Origin: Siphonobacter sp. SORGH_AS_0500
Lineage (GTDB): Bacteria; Bacteroidota; Bacteroidia; Cytophagales; Spirosomataceae
Reading direction: 5' to 3'
Assembly: GCF_002838835.1 (NCBI RefSeq)
Contig: NZ_NHPP01000010.1
Span: forward strand, 124,001-188,000
Length of the DNA: 64,000 bases
In this document: piece after piece, positions 19,787 through 28,092 of the stretch
Layout of the letters: each line of letters starts with the position of its first letter
Position numbering within the stretch: the stretch's first letter is position 1
The notes under the pieces: generated by a model
Databases searched by the model: none
Seen by the model: only the letters and a program-made list of their open reading frames with translations
What the model was told of the DNA's origin: nothing
Program-made: the position numbers and the translations under genes

Positions 19787-19840
19787 CGAGGGGTTTAGCC
19801 GTCGCTTTACGCAGGATGGCAGGAAAAGCCGAGTAATAAG

Positions 19841-20233
19841 TTAGTAACCAGGAATCTGTTCCACCAAAATCTCATTACCTGCCTGATCATAATAAGTACA
19901 GGTCATCTGCTGTAAAGAGACTATCCATTTCTCAATGCCTGTTTCAGCACAATGCTGACAGAATGTGTAATAATCCGTTTCTCCTCGCTGGTGAGTTTTC
20001 AGGTATTGCTTGAATGCCTCAGACTGATTGGTAGCTGCAATGCTTAGCTCCTCATATTGTGGCTGAGATGAAGTCTGATAATCATTTTCGCCGAAATAGT
20101 CCGTGTGACTGTCCTTTACCCAGGTTTCAAATGTCGTTACGCCTAGGGCCTTGATTTCCTGAATATATTTTGGAAAATCGGCTCCTGATTTTACTCTTTC
20201 ATGAGCCTGTTCAATCTGTTCTACGGTAAACAT
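19841..20233 (-). CDS. DUF1398-family protein
   Basis: 130 residues, soluble, no signal peptide. It resembles the DUF1398 (YbcV-like) family: start MFTVEQIEQAHERVKSGADF and the region GVTTFETWVKDSHTDYFG are characteristic; the function of the family is unknown. The C-terminal half has two nearby Cys (TFCQHCAETG) and the strand CTYYDQAGNEILVEQIPGY. Single gene, 187 bases from the divergent GH92 gene. Confidence 0.8.
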   Translation of the reverse strand: MFTVEQIEQAHERVKSGADFPKYIQEIKALGVTTFETWVKDSHTDYFGENDYQTSSQPQYEELSIAATNQSEAFKQYLKTHQRGETDYYTFCQHCAETGIEKWIVSLQQMTCTYYDQAGNEILVEQIPGY

Positions 20234-20420
20234 GAGTGTAAGGTTTGGATTAAGGTTGAGACTAGGAGGGGAATCGTTTGTTTAAAGTCCGAATAGATCA
20301 ATGGCTACAAACTTCGTTTGGCTTTCCAAAGGTTTTTCGGCTTTCTTCTGCTGGAAAATGAGTTGAAACCACCAAATTGCTACTTTTTCCATTGAATACC
20401 ACTTTCTAAACATTTCATTA

Positions 20421-22709
20421 ATGATACGCTCTTGTCTGCTTAGCCTGCTGGGCTTGTCGATGTTGACGGCAACCGCTCAGGAGGTGACCAAAGTAGCCGA
20501 ACCCGTGGAATGGGTGAATACCCTCATGGGAACCCAATCGAAGCACAGTCTCTCTACTGGTAATACTTATCCCGCCATTGCCCTGCCCTGGGGAATGAAT
20601 TTCTGGATGCCCCAGACAGGTAAAATGGGCGATGGCTGGGCTTATACGTATGACTCGGATAAAATTCGAGGGTTCAAACAAACTCACCAACCCAGTCCCT
20701 GGATTAATGACTACGGTCAGTTTGCCATCATGCCTACTACAGGTAAGCTTCGTTTCGATCAAGACGAGCGGGCCAGCTGGTTTTCGCATAAATCGGAAGT
20801 AGCTAAGCCTTATTATTACAAAGTATATCTGGCGGATCACGACGTAACCACCGAGATTGCTCCGACTGAGCGAGCGGCGGCTTTACAATTTACTTTCCCC
20901 GACAGTAAAGAATCCCGCGTGGTTATCGATGCCCTTGACAAAGGTTCATTCGTGAAAATCATTGCTGAAGAGAATAAAATTGTAGGTTACACGACCAAAA
21001 ACAGTGGTGGAGTGCCTTCCAATTTCAAGAACTACTTCGTTATTCAGTTTGATCGTCCCTTTGCCAACACGATGGTTTGGAGTGGAAAAGATGCTGTCCC
21101 CAACAAAATGCAGGTGCAGGATAACCACGTAGGAGCAGTCGTTGGTTTTATTACCAAGAAAGGTGAGAAAGTATATGCTCGGGTGGCGTCTTCCTTTATC
21201 AGTGCCGAGCAGGCGGAATTGAATTTAAAAGAAATTGGTAAGGATGACTTTGCGACGGTCAAAGAAAAAGCCCGCAAAATCTGGAATAAGGAGCTGGGCC
21301 GTCTGAATGTAGAGGGCGGTTCGGTAGACCAAACCCGGACGTTTTATTCCTGCCTGTACCGTTCGATGCTATTTCCCCGCAAGTTTTATGAGCTGGATGC
21401 ATCTGGAAAAGTCATGCACTACAGTCCTTATAATGGTCAGGTGTTACCCGGGTACATGTTTACGGATAACGGTTTCTGGGATACCTTCCGGGCACAATTT
21501 CCTTTCTTTAACCTGATGTACCCCAGTATGAATGCCCACATCATGGAAGGTCTGGCGAATGCCTATAAAGAAAGTGGTTTCTTACCCGAGTGGGCCAGCC
21601 CTGGTCATCGTGACTGTATGATTGGCTCGAATTCAGCTTCGCTGATTGCGGATGCTTACCTGAAAGGGGCTCGTGGTTTTGATATTAATACGCTGTACGA
21701 AGGAATCCTGAAAAATACCCAGAACGAAGGCCCATTGAGTTCCGTTGGCCGGAAAGGGGTAAAGTACTATAATGAGCTAGGTTACGTTCCTTACGATGTC
21801 AAAATCAACGAAAACGCGGCACGGACGCTGGAATACGCCTATGATGACTGGACGATTCATCAGTTAGCGAAAGCCCTTAACCGTCCGCAGGCGGAGATTG
21901 ATTTGTTTGCGAAACGTAGCCAGAACTACCGCAATCTGTTTGATCCTGAAACCAAGCTGATGCGGGGTAAAAATAAGGACGGTAAATTCCAGTCGCCCTT
22001 CAATCCTTTCAAATGGGGGGATGCCTTCACCGAAGGAAACAGTTGGCACTACACCTGGTCGGTCTTCCATGATGTACAGGGTCTGGCTGATTTAATGGGC
22101 GGTAAGAAAGAATTCGTGAAAATGCTGGATTCGGTATTCGTAGTGCCTCCGATTTTCGACGATTCGTACTACGGTGGAGTTATCCATGAAATCCGTGAAA
22201 TGCAGATTATGAATATGGGCAATTACGCTCACGGCAACCAGCCCATTCAGCACATGATTTACCTCTATAACTACGCGGGCGAACCCTGGAAAGCTCAGTA
22301 CTGGCTGCGGGAAGTAATGGAGCGGATGTATAAACCCACGCCCGATGGCTATTGTGGGGATGAAGATAACGGTCAGACTTCGGCCTGGTATGTATTCTCC
22401 GCGATGGGTTTCTATCCCGTTTGCCCCGGCACCGACCAATATGTATTGGGTACGCCCTTGTTCAAGAAAACAACGGTTGAGCTGGAAAATGGCAAGAAAG
22501 TGGTGATTTCAGCGGCTAACAACAATGATAATAATCGCTACGTACAGTCTTTAAATGTGAACGGCAAGGCCTCTACGAAAAACTGGCTGAGCCATCAGGA
22601 ATTAATGAAGGGAGCCACCATCAATTTCCAAATGTCTGCCAAGCCTAACAAGCAACGTGGAACGGCTGCCTCAGATGCCCCTTACTCGTTCTCAACGGCT
22701 AAAAAGTAG
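20421..22709 (+). CDS. GH92-family alpha-mannosidase (exo-acting)
   Basis: 762 residues, exported (MIRSCLLSLLGLSMLTATAQ). Glycoside hydrolase family 92 enzymes are calcium-dependent, inverting alpha-mannosidases, mostly alpha-1,2. Family features: N-terminal beta-sandwich (VEWVNTLMGTQSKHSLSTGN; PAIALPWGMNFWMPQTG), catalytic (alpha/alpha)6 domain with DNGFWDTFRAQFPFFNLMYP, HGNQPIQHMIYLYNYAG and GYCGDEDNGQTSAWYVFSA, the last carrying the acidic residues of the active site. The length matches the family. No other glycan-degrading gene is adjacent, so the host- or yeast-mannan role common in gut species is not implied here. Confidence 0.92.
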   Translation: MIRSCLLSLLGLSMLTATAQEVTKVAEPVEWVNTLMGTQSKHSLSTGNTYPAIALPWGMNFWMPQTGKMGDGWAYTYDSDKIRGFKQTHQPSPWINDYGQFAIMPTTGKLRFDQDERASWFSHKSEVAKPYYYKVYLADHDVTTEIAPTERAAALQFTFPDSKESRVVIDALDKGSFVKIIAEENKIVGYTTKNSGGVPSNFKNYFVIQFDRPFANTMVWSGKDAVPNKMQVQDNHVGAVVGFITKKGEKVYARVASSFISAEQAELNLKEIGKDDFATVKEKARKIWNKELGRLNVEGGSVDQTRTFYSCLYRSMLFPRKFYELDASGKVMHYSPYNGQVLPGYMFTDNGFWDTFRAQFPFFNLMYPSMNAHIMEGLANAYKESGFLPEWASPGHRDCMIGSNSASLIADAYLKGARGFDINTLYEGILKNTQNEGPLSSVGRKGVKYYNELGYVPYDVKINENAARTLEYAYDDWTIHQLAKALNRPQAEIDLFAKRSQNYRNLFDPETKLMRGKNKDGKFQSPFNPFKWGDAFTEGNSWHYTWSVFHDVQGLADLMGGKKEFVKMLDSVFVVPPIFDDSYYGGVIHEIREMQIMNMGNYAHGNQPIQHMIYLYNYAGEPWKAQYWLREVMERMYKPTPDGYCGDEDNGQTSAWYVFSAMGFYPVCPGTDQYVLGTPLFKKTTVELENGKKVVISAANNNDNNRYVQSLNVNGKASTKNWLSHQELMKGATINFQMSAKPNKQRGTAASDAPYSFSTAKK

Positions 22710-22749
22710 TTGTTGGTTGTTGGGTTGAGAGTTATTAGTGCAAAGTTTT

Positions 22750-22885
22750 AACCACAGGGTTACTCAAAAGTCAACACAGTAAACGCTGTGCATAACTCTG
22801 AGTAACTCTGTGGTTTATTAGTTTGACAGGTTTTGATTTCGTTTGAAGATTTGATAGAATCAAAACGTTTTCAAACCCTGTCAAA
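22750..22885. repeat. Two stacked palindromic repeats between convergent genes
   Basis: First: arms 22750-22766 and 22799-22815 (AACCACAGGGTTACTCA against AACCACAGAGTTACTCA after inversion, 16 of 17), with a CACAG...CTGTG hairpin inside. Second: arms TTTGACAGG (22822-22830) and CCTGTCAAA (22877-22885). They lie between gh92 (+) and rtcB (-). They may serve as transcription stops, but the arms lack a U-tract, and look like members of intergenic repeat families. Confidence 0.55.
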
Positions 22886-22904
22886 TCAAATCTCTCAAAC
22901 CAGA

Positions 22905-24425
22905 TTAATCTTCCGCTTTCTCGCGACCATCAGCCATGCGGACGATTTTGGGTGAGAATTTCGCTAATACACTAACCAGATCCGTTTGAGCCGCCATGAC
23001 ATGCTCCAGGTTTTTATAGGCCATAGGAGCTTCGTCCAGATCGGCTCCAATAAGCGTAACGCCCGCCTCTTCCAGAGCTTTCTTTACGTCAGACTTTTGA
23101 ATCGTCTGGATGGCTTTGGTTCTTGACATGAGTCGCCCTGCTCCGTGTGAAGCCGATTGCAGCGAAGCATCGAGCCCTTTTCCACGAACGACATAACCAG
23201 GCTGCGTCATCGAACCGGGGATAATCCCTAAATCCTTTTCACCCGCAGGCGTAGCTCCTTTGCGGTGAACGATCACTTCCCGGCCATCGGCCAGCGTTTC
23301 TTTCCAGGCAAAGTTGTGGTGGTTTTCCACCATTACCAGAGGCGACTGATTCAACGCCCGAGCCATTTTATTATGGATTTCGTGGTGATTGGCTGAAGCG
23401 TAGTCTCCCGCCAGATTCATGGCAATCCAGTATTCCTGCCCTTCTTGAGAATCTAAATCCAGCCAGGCCAGATGCTGAGCTTCTTTAGGAAGCTTTGTCT
23501 TCTGCATAGCCAGTTTAGAATAATGATTGGCAATGTTACCACCAAAACCCCGCGAGCCTGAATGGGAAAGCAAGGCCAGGTATTTTCCAGCGGGTAATAA
23601 CTCGTCGGAAAGTACTTCCAGCTCTCCCCATTCCACAAAGTGATTTCCCGTCCCGGATGTTCCTAACTGCCGATAGGCCTTATCGCGTAACTCGCGAATG
23701 GGCTTGGTTGCCGACCATTCAGGTTTTTCAAAGAGGGTATCGTCAAATTTCTTCCGTGACTCACTTCCCATACCAAAATGCGTATGTTCGTTTAAAAGCG
23801 ACTTCAGCAAACGGGTTTCGTTTTGAATCATCGAAGCAGGTAAGTCAAACACGCTCAGGCACATCCGGCAGGCAATATCCACACCAACGGCGTAAGGAAT
23901 GACGGTATTAGCCGTCGTTGCCAGCACCCCGCCGATGGGCAAACCATAACCCTGGTGAGCATCGGGCATCAAGGCTCCGGCTTCTGCAATGGGTAACTGC
24001 ATCGCCGTCTGCATCTGTTTGATCGCTCCTTCTTCGATAAAATCCGATCCGTAAACCTGGTAGGGCAGGGGTTCTTCGCGTAAAATAAACTCCCGCGTAG
24101 TCTGACCGGGCCGTGCAGGTAACTCATATACGGGGGTGCGGGCGGCTTCTACCGCCAGAATTTCCCGGGCATAATCAGTCAGGGTGATGGATAGCCCGGC
24201 ATCTGCTATCTTCTTTACGGCGAGTCCGAGGTTGGTTAATTTATTTTTAGAGTACGCAAACTTCTTTGGGTTCTCCAACAACTGAGCAAAGAGCGTCATT
24301 ACCTTATCTTTAGGATAAACGCCGTTTGAAATCAGGCCGTTAGAGACTCGTAGAAATTGCTTTTGTAATTCGGGAGAGTCAATGCCCAGGGCCAGTAACT
24401 CGTCCTGGGTAATAAGGGTTTCCAT
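22905..24425 (-). CDS. rtcB: RtcB-family RNA-splicing/repair ligase
   Basis: 506-residue GTP- and Mn-dependent ligase joining RNA 2',3'-cyclic phosphate or 3'-phosphate ends to 5'-OH ends. Metal and guanylate-binding residues are present: GVDIACRM with Asp183 and Cys186, GTGNHFVEWGE (His262), LLSHSGSRGFGG (His288), ENHHNFAWKE, and the nucleophile region SASHGAGRLMSR with His427. The usual DIGCGM motif reads DIACRM here, with Asp and Cys kept. An additional N-terminal stretch of about 100 residues matches the longer Bacteroidota form. No rtcA or archease gene is adjacent. The mRNA leader holds a terminator/antiterminator arrangement (24450-24658). Confidence 0.93.
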   Translation of the reverse strand: METLITQDELLALGIDSPELQKQFLRVSNGLISNGVYPKDKVMTLFAQLLENPKKFAYSKNKLTNLGLAVKKIADAGLSITLTDYAREILAVEAARTPVYELPARPGQTTREFILREEPLPYQVYGSDFIEEGAIKQMQTAMQLPIAEAGALMPDAHQGYGLPIGGVLATTANTVIPYAVGVDIACRMCLSVFDLPASMIQNETRLLKSLLNEHTHFGMGSESRKKFDDTLFEKPEWSATKPIRELRDKAYRQLGTSGTGNHFVEWGELEVLSDELLPAGKYLALLSHSGSRGFGGNIANHYSKLAMQKTKLPKEAQHLAWLDLDSQEGQEYWIAMNLAGDYASANHHEIHNKMARALNQSPLVMVENHHNFAWKETLADGREVIVHRKGATPAGEKDLGIIPGSMTQPGYVVRGKGLDASLQSASHGAGRLMSRTKAIQTIQKSDVKKALEEAGVTLIGADLDEAPMAYKNLEHVMAAQTDLVSVLAKFSPKIVRMADGREKAED

Positions 24426-24449
24426 GTGAATTGAGGTTGAAATAAAACA

Positions 24450-24477
24450 AAAAAGCCCGAAACACGCAGTTCCGGGC
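24450..24477 (-). terminator. Terminator in the rtcB leader
   Basis: Stem of nine pairs (GCCCGGAAC with GTTTCGGGC, one G-U), four- to five-base loop, then six U, about 25 bases before the rtcB start codon. Its position before the coding region points to premature termination as control. Confidence 0.7.
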
Positions 24478-24658
24478 TATATAGGGATACTTAGGCCTAA
24501 GTCATCCTTGAGGTGCTATCTCATCCGCCCGGAACCATCACGATCCTTCCGTCCAAAATCCGATGCCGGGTTTTGACGTAAGCTCATCTCTTGACGGTAT
24601 GCTAGGGCGAAATTTTGCATTGCGGGGACAAAGATCGCACTTTTTCTTTATTTCCAAA
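24450..24658 (-). promoter_or_regulatory. rtcB promoter and attenuator-like structured leader
   Basis: Minus-strand promoter: TTTG (24658-24655), 18 bases, GATCTTTG (24636-24629), one mismatch to TAnnTTTG; start near 24622. The leader of about 200 nt has a hairpin AAAACCCGGCATCGGATTTT, a segment GGTTCCGGGC (about 24535-24526), a near-perfect hairpin around ACTTAGGCCTAAGT, and then GCCCGGAAC...GTTTCGGGC with six U (terminator, ending about 24450). GTTCCGGGC is exactly complementary to GCCCGGAAC, so it can pair with the 5' arm of the terminator and prevent it. Mutually exclusive pairing of this kind is the layout of a riboswitch or attenuator. No known riboswitch consensus was recognised; the ligand or signal is unknown. 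Confidence 0.6.
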
Positions 24659-24737
24659 TTGGTAGCTGTCTGATTTTTATGAGTTAATGAAATGTTAATA
24701 ACAGGCAGGCTTTCAGCACAACTGCTATTTTTGTTAC

Positions 24738-26003
24738 ATGTCCAGTCGTACACTTCGCATTTTTACGGTATTATCCGTCCTGCTGTTGCTGGGGTTAGCT
24801 CTGGTGCAATTTTACTGGTTCCGACAGGCCTATCAACTGGAAGACCGTGATTTTGATCAGCGAGTTACCTCTGCTCTACGGATCGTTTGCCGGCGAATGA
24901 TCGACTATAATAATCGCCCCAATAGCTTACCTTTAAGACCCGTCGAACGGGTATCGGCCAATTATTATACCGTTCAGATTAATGATCAGATGGATCCGTC
25001 TGCTCTGGAGGTTTTTCTGAAACAGGAGTTTTCCCGGCATGACCTTAAAGCTAATTTTGAATACGGGATTTACGATTGCGAGCAGCATCAGATTCAATAC
25101 GGCGGTTTTGTCTGCCATACCGCTAACTGCGATGACCAGAAGGCCATTAAAACGTCTTTTCCTAAAGTGGCCGGACAGAATTATTACTTTGGGGTCTATT
25201 TTCCCGAAAAGCGTAATTATGTTTTTGATCAGCTTAAATCATGGACCATTTCTTCGGTAGGAATTCTATTGGTTATCCTTTTTTTTAGTTACGCTTTATA
25301 CGTCATTTTTAAACAGAAACGATTGTCGGAGTTACAAACCGATTTTGTGAATAACCTGACGCATGAATTTAAAACCCCTCTATCGACGATTCTTATTTCG
25401 ACGGATGTATTAAGTAAACCCAATCAATCCTCTGAACGGCTGGCCAGTTATGCGGGTATCATTCGCAAAGAGGCATTACGGCTGAAGCAACAGGTAGATA
25501 CAGTACTACAAACGGCTCAAAGCAATCAGCAAAAACTACAGTTAGAAAATCTGGATATTCACGAAGTCATTAAAGATTTAGTCGATCGCTTTCAACCCCG
25601 CATTCAGGAAGAACATATTCACATTACCCTGGAGCTAAAAGCTCAGCCCTCGATTATTCAGGCCGATCTCATGCACCTGACGAATGCTTTGTATAATTTG
25701 CTGGATAACGCTATTAAGTATTCCAGTCAGCATCCTGAAATAAGCATTCGTACGGAGGTAATTAAGCAGCGGGTGAGGATAGATATTCAGGATTGGGGTA
25801 TTGGAATTTCGAAGGAACATCAATCCCGCATTTTCCATAAGTTTTTCCGCGTTCCTACGGGTAATGTGCATAACGTGAAGGGCTTTGGATTAGGGTTATA
25901 CTACGTAAAAACCATAACCGAAGCCATGGGTGGGCAGGTTGCCATGGAAAGTGTGGAAGGGCAGGGCAGTTGCTTTACCTTGATTTATCCTGTCTTGAAT
26001 TAA
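24738..26003 (+). CDS. Two-component sensor histidine kinase
   Basis: 421 residues. Membrane segment about 8-24, a periplasmic sensor part to about 168 with four Cys, second membrane segment about 171-192, HisKA domain with phosphoryl-accepting His209 (NNLTHEFKTPLS), and HATPase with N box (NALYNLLDNAIKYS), G1 (DWGIGISKEHQSRIF) and G2 (GFGLGLYYVK). Complete and probably active. Nine bases separate its stop from the response-regulator gene, so they form one operon. A TATTTTTG element sits at 24726-24733, only five bases from the ATG, suggesting a leaderless or near-leaderless mRNA, though no upstream box is seen. Signal unknown. Confidence 0.93.
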   Translation: MSSRTLRIFTVLSVLLLLGLALVQFYWFRQAYQLEDRDFDQRVTSALRIVCRRMIDYNNRPNSLPLRPVERVSANYYTVQINDQMDPSALEVFLKQEFSRHDLKANFEYGIYDCEQHQIQYGGFVCHTANCDDQKAIKTSFPKVAGQNYYFGVYFPEKRNYVFDQLKSWTISSVGILLVILFFSYALYVIFKQKRLSELQTDFVNNLTHEFKTPLSTILISTDVLSKPNQSSERLASYAGIIRKEALRLKQQVDTVLQTAQSNQQKLQLENLDIHEVIKDLVDRFQPRIQEEHIHITLELKAQPSIIQADLMHLTNALYNLLDNAIKYSSQHPEISIRTEVIKQRVRIDIQDWGIGISKEHQSRIFHKFFRVPTGNVHNVKGFGLGLYYVKTITEAMGGQVAMESVEGQGSCFTLIYPVLN

Positions 26004-26012
26004 AAGAAACGT

Positions 26013-26687
26013 ATGATTAAAATCTTGCTGGTTGAAGACGATGAAACGCTCGGCTTTGTCGTGGCGGATAATCTGCTTCAGGAAGGGTACGAAGTACATT
26101 TACAAAAAGACGGCAAACGGGGCTGGGAAGCTTTTTCGCAGGAACCCTACGATGTCTGTTTGCTGGATGTGATGTTACCGGAAATGGACGGTTTTGCTTT
26201 AGCCGAAAAAATTCGTTCGACCGGCAGCCAAGTTCCTGTTATTTTTCTGACGGCAAAATCTTTACCGGAAGATCGCATTCGGGGCTTTAAACTGGGGGGC
26301 GACGATTACCTGACCAAGCCTTTTAGTATGGAGGAATTAACCCTTCGCATTGAGGCTATTCTTCGACGAATGGATGCTAAAGCAGTGACTAATCAGGGCT
26401 TAACGTTGGGAGCGTATCAACTGGACTTAAAAAACCAGCGACTTATTTACGGGGCCAGTTTTATTAACCTAACTGCCCGGGAAGCGGATCTACTAAAAAT
26501 GCTGGCCGAGCGGCCCAACGAAATCATTCCCCGTGAAGAAATCTTAAGCAGACTTTGGGGGAAGAGCGATTACTTTTTAGGAAGGAGTCTGGATGTCTTC
26601 ATCAGCCGCCTTCGCAAATACCTTAGTCAAGATAAAAACCTACGCCTCGTAAGTGTACACGGCGTAGGTTTTCGGATTGAATTCTGA
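26013..26687 (+). CDS. OmpR/PhoB-family response regulator
   Basis: 224 residues. Receiver domain with acidic pocket Asp9/Asp10, phospho-acceptor Asp52 (VCLLDVMLPEMDG), Thr80 and Lys102 (DDYLTKPF); C-terminal winged-helix DNA-binding domain (LTAREADLLKMLAERPNEII; GRSLDVFISRLRKYL). Partner of the kinase just upstream. Targets cannot be told; no neighbouring gene is in the same unit, and a repeat-rich gap follows. Confidence 0.94.
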   Translation: MIKILLVEDDETLGFVVADNLLQEGYEVHLQKDGKRGWEAFSQEPYDVCLLDVMLPEMDGFALAEKIRSTGSQVPVIFLTAKSLPEDRIRGFKLGGDDYLTKPFSMEELTLRIEAILRRMDAKAVTNQGLTLGAYQLDLKNQRLIYGASFINLTAREADLLKMLAERPNEIIPREEILSRLWGKSDYFLGRSLDVFISRLRKYLSQDKNLRLVSVHGVGFRIEF

Positions 26688-27014
26688 TTAGTTTTCAGTT
26701 GTCGGTTTACTGTTTTCAGTTTAAGTCATTACAGAGCTCAACTCAGGCGTACGCTTGGTGTCTTTTTCTCTTAAAAGCTGTCTGAAATTTCTAATCGAAG
26801 ACCTGCATGCGAATTGGAATGTGGGCCTCTACTTTGCTAGGGCTGTGACAGGCTTGTGAGAATGGCGAGTAGAACCTGTCTGATCGTAGGAACGAGATGG
26901 AATCTCGCACCAATGATTAACCCTTAACTGACCTCTCGAACGTAGCGAGAGACCTTGGGTGGAATGGGCGGAGCTAATTTAGCCAAGTTACCGAATGGCC
27001 CAACCAGCTCGAAA

Positions 27015-27068
27015 AAGGTCATAAGATCCTTCGCTTTGCTCTGAATAACAGACGTTGATGATGACCTT
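27015..27068. repeat. Small inverted repeat related to the one at 19663
   Basis: Ends AAGGTCAT (27015-27022) and ATGACCTT (27061-27068). The interior ATAAGATCCTTCGCTTTGCTCT is the inverse, with small changes, of AGAGCGAAGAAGGATCTTAT at about 19673. This shows a dispersed family with at least two copies in the window. Confidence 0.55.
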
Positions 27069-27101
27069 CAGGTATGAAAGGGTCTCAAATACCAACCGTG
27101 T

Positions 27102-27228
27102 CCCCGGATTTCATCCGGGGCTATCCGTATTTAACCCTTCCAGGGTTATTTTTAGTAAACCTATTTTAATAATGTTAACAACAACCCTAGCGGGGTTGAA
27201 TATGAATAGCCCCGGATGAAATCCGGGG
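27102..27228. repeat. REP-like double-hairpin element
   Basis: Two copies of a GC-rich palindrome, CCCCGGATTTCATCCGGGG (27102-27120) and its inverse (27210-27228), flank two smaller palindromes (AACCCT...AGGGTT). The outer about 30 bases on both sides are imperfect inverted copies (CTATCCGTATTTAACCC against CTATTCATATTCAACCC). This is the plan of a bacterial interspersed REP unit mobilised by a REP-associated tyrosine transposase. No transposase gene is in the window. Confidence 0.75.
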
Positions 27229-27327
27229 AAGCTCTTTCTCTAATGTTCCCTGAAGTAGGGTGAGGCTGTTTAAGAGAGTCCCCTAGTGGCAAAAATTGAC
27301 AACGGCAAACTGAAAACAGACAACGGT

Positions 27328-28092
27328 TTAAAACTTATACGCTAAATCCAGAAAGAAGCAGTTATTCTTAATGGATAAATCATTGTCTCGGTAAATGTTA
27401 ATCAGACCTCGTTGGTAGCTTATCCCGAAAACCAGGGCATCACTTCCGGATAAGGCATATTCTCCGCCGCCGGCTAGCAGCAAGTTAAAATCTCCGAATC
27501 CAAAAGCCCGGCTTCTGTTCTTCGATTCATTATAAATATAGAGAGCATTAATAGGAGCATTAATGGCTTTTTCGGCCAGCTTGATATCCGCTACCCCACC
27601 AAACTGCATAAACAGCCGCAGCCGATCGGCTACTTCGTTAGTTAATAATTTAAAAGTCAAAGGAATTTGCAGATACTGGAGGTTATATAAGGAAGACGTC
27701 GCCGTGCCGGGAGGGGTTAAGTCCTGCAGGAACGAGGTTGAATTTCTTACATGAACGCCCTTTACGGTGTACCACAAGCCCGTACTGAAGGCATATTTTT
27801 CAGAAAAGAAAATATCCGCAATGGGTCCGAGACTCATTCGCACTACCGCTCCGTTATTATCGAAGGAGTTATAATTCCCCCGGCTTTCCAGGCGGTTGCC
27901 ACTAATAAAAGGCGATAATTTAAAACCCATTTGTACCCCCACGGGCCGATAGCGAACCATGCCCCTGGTGGTAGGATACGTTTCTTGCACTTTTCGGTAT
28001 TGAGCAGAGGCTGAAAACGAAAGAATAAAGAAAAGCCCCAACAGGCCATTTTTTTGACTAATTTTGCACGATTTTTTGAAGAACGTTTTCAT
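27328..28092 (-). CDS. PorT/porin-family outer-membrane beta-barrel protein
   Basis: 254 residues with a signal peptide (GLLGLFFILSFSASAQ) and strands of an outer-membrane barrel (GVQMGFKLSPFISGN; YAFSTGLWYTVKGVHV; LQYLQIPLTFKLLTNEVADR; NCFFLDLAYKF). The motif YLQIPLTFKL with following barrel strands is typical of the PorT/outer-membrane barrel family (OMP_b-brl_2); a role in secretion is possible but not shown. Its ATG (28092-28090) overlaps the divergent gldB ATG (28091-28093) by two bases. An internal TTG at 28041 would leave too short a signal peptide, so the ATG is kept. Confidence 0.78.
   Translation of the reverse strand: MKTFFKKSCKISQKNGLLGLFFILSFSASAQYRKVQETYPTTRGMVRYRPVGVQMGFKLSPFISGNRLESRGNYNSFDNNGAVVRMSLGPIADIFFSEKYAFSTGLWYTVKGVHVRNSTSFLQDLTPPGTATSSLYNLQYLQIPLTFKLLTNEVADRLRLFMQFGGVADIKLAEKAINAPINALYIYNESKNRSRAFGFGDFNLLLAGGGEYALSGSDALVFGISYQRGLINIYRDNDLSIKNNCFFLDLAYKF
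28059..28066 (+). promoter_or_regulatory. Possible -7 element of the gldB promoter
   Basis: TAATTTTG matches TAnnTTTG and is 24 bases before the gldB ATG, inside the signal-peptide codons of the divergent barrel gene. No clear TTG/TTTG box 17-23 bases upstream, so the assignment is tentative. Confidence 0.35.

Larger units (their letters stand above)
26688..27327. other. Repeat-rich intergenic region
   Basis: 640 bases with no gene. It begins and ends with inverted copies of CTGTTTTCAGTTT (26710-26722 and 27307-27319). Inside are the partner of the CCTGTCATC-type repeat (27015-27068) and a REP-like double palindrome (27102-27228). Looks like nested small repeats that have collected between two convergent genes. 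Confidence 0.65.

Noticed and set aside
24481-24600. SAM or cobalamin riboswitch upstream of rtcB
   Set aside because: The leader does not show the conserved core bases of either class; only the alternative pairing is supported.
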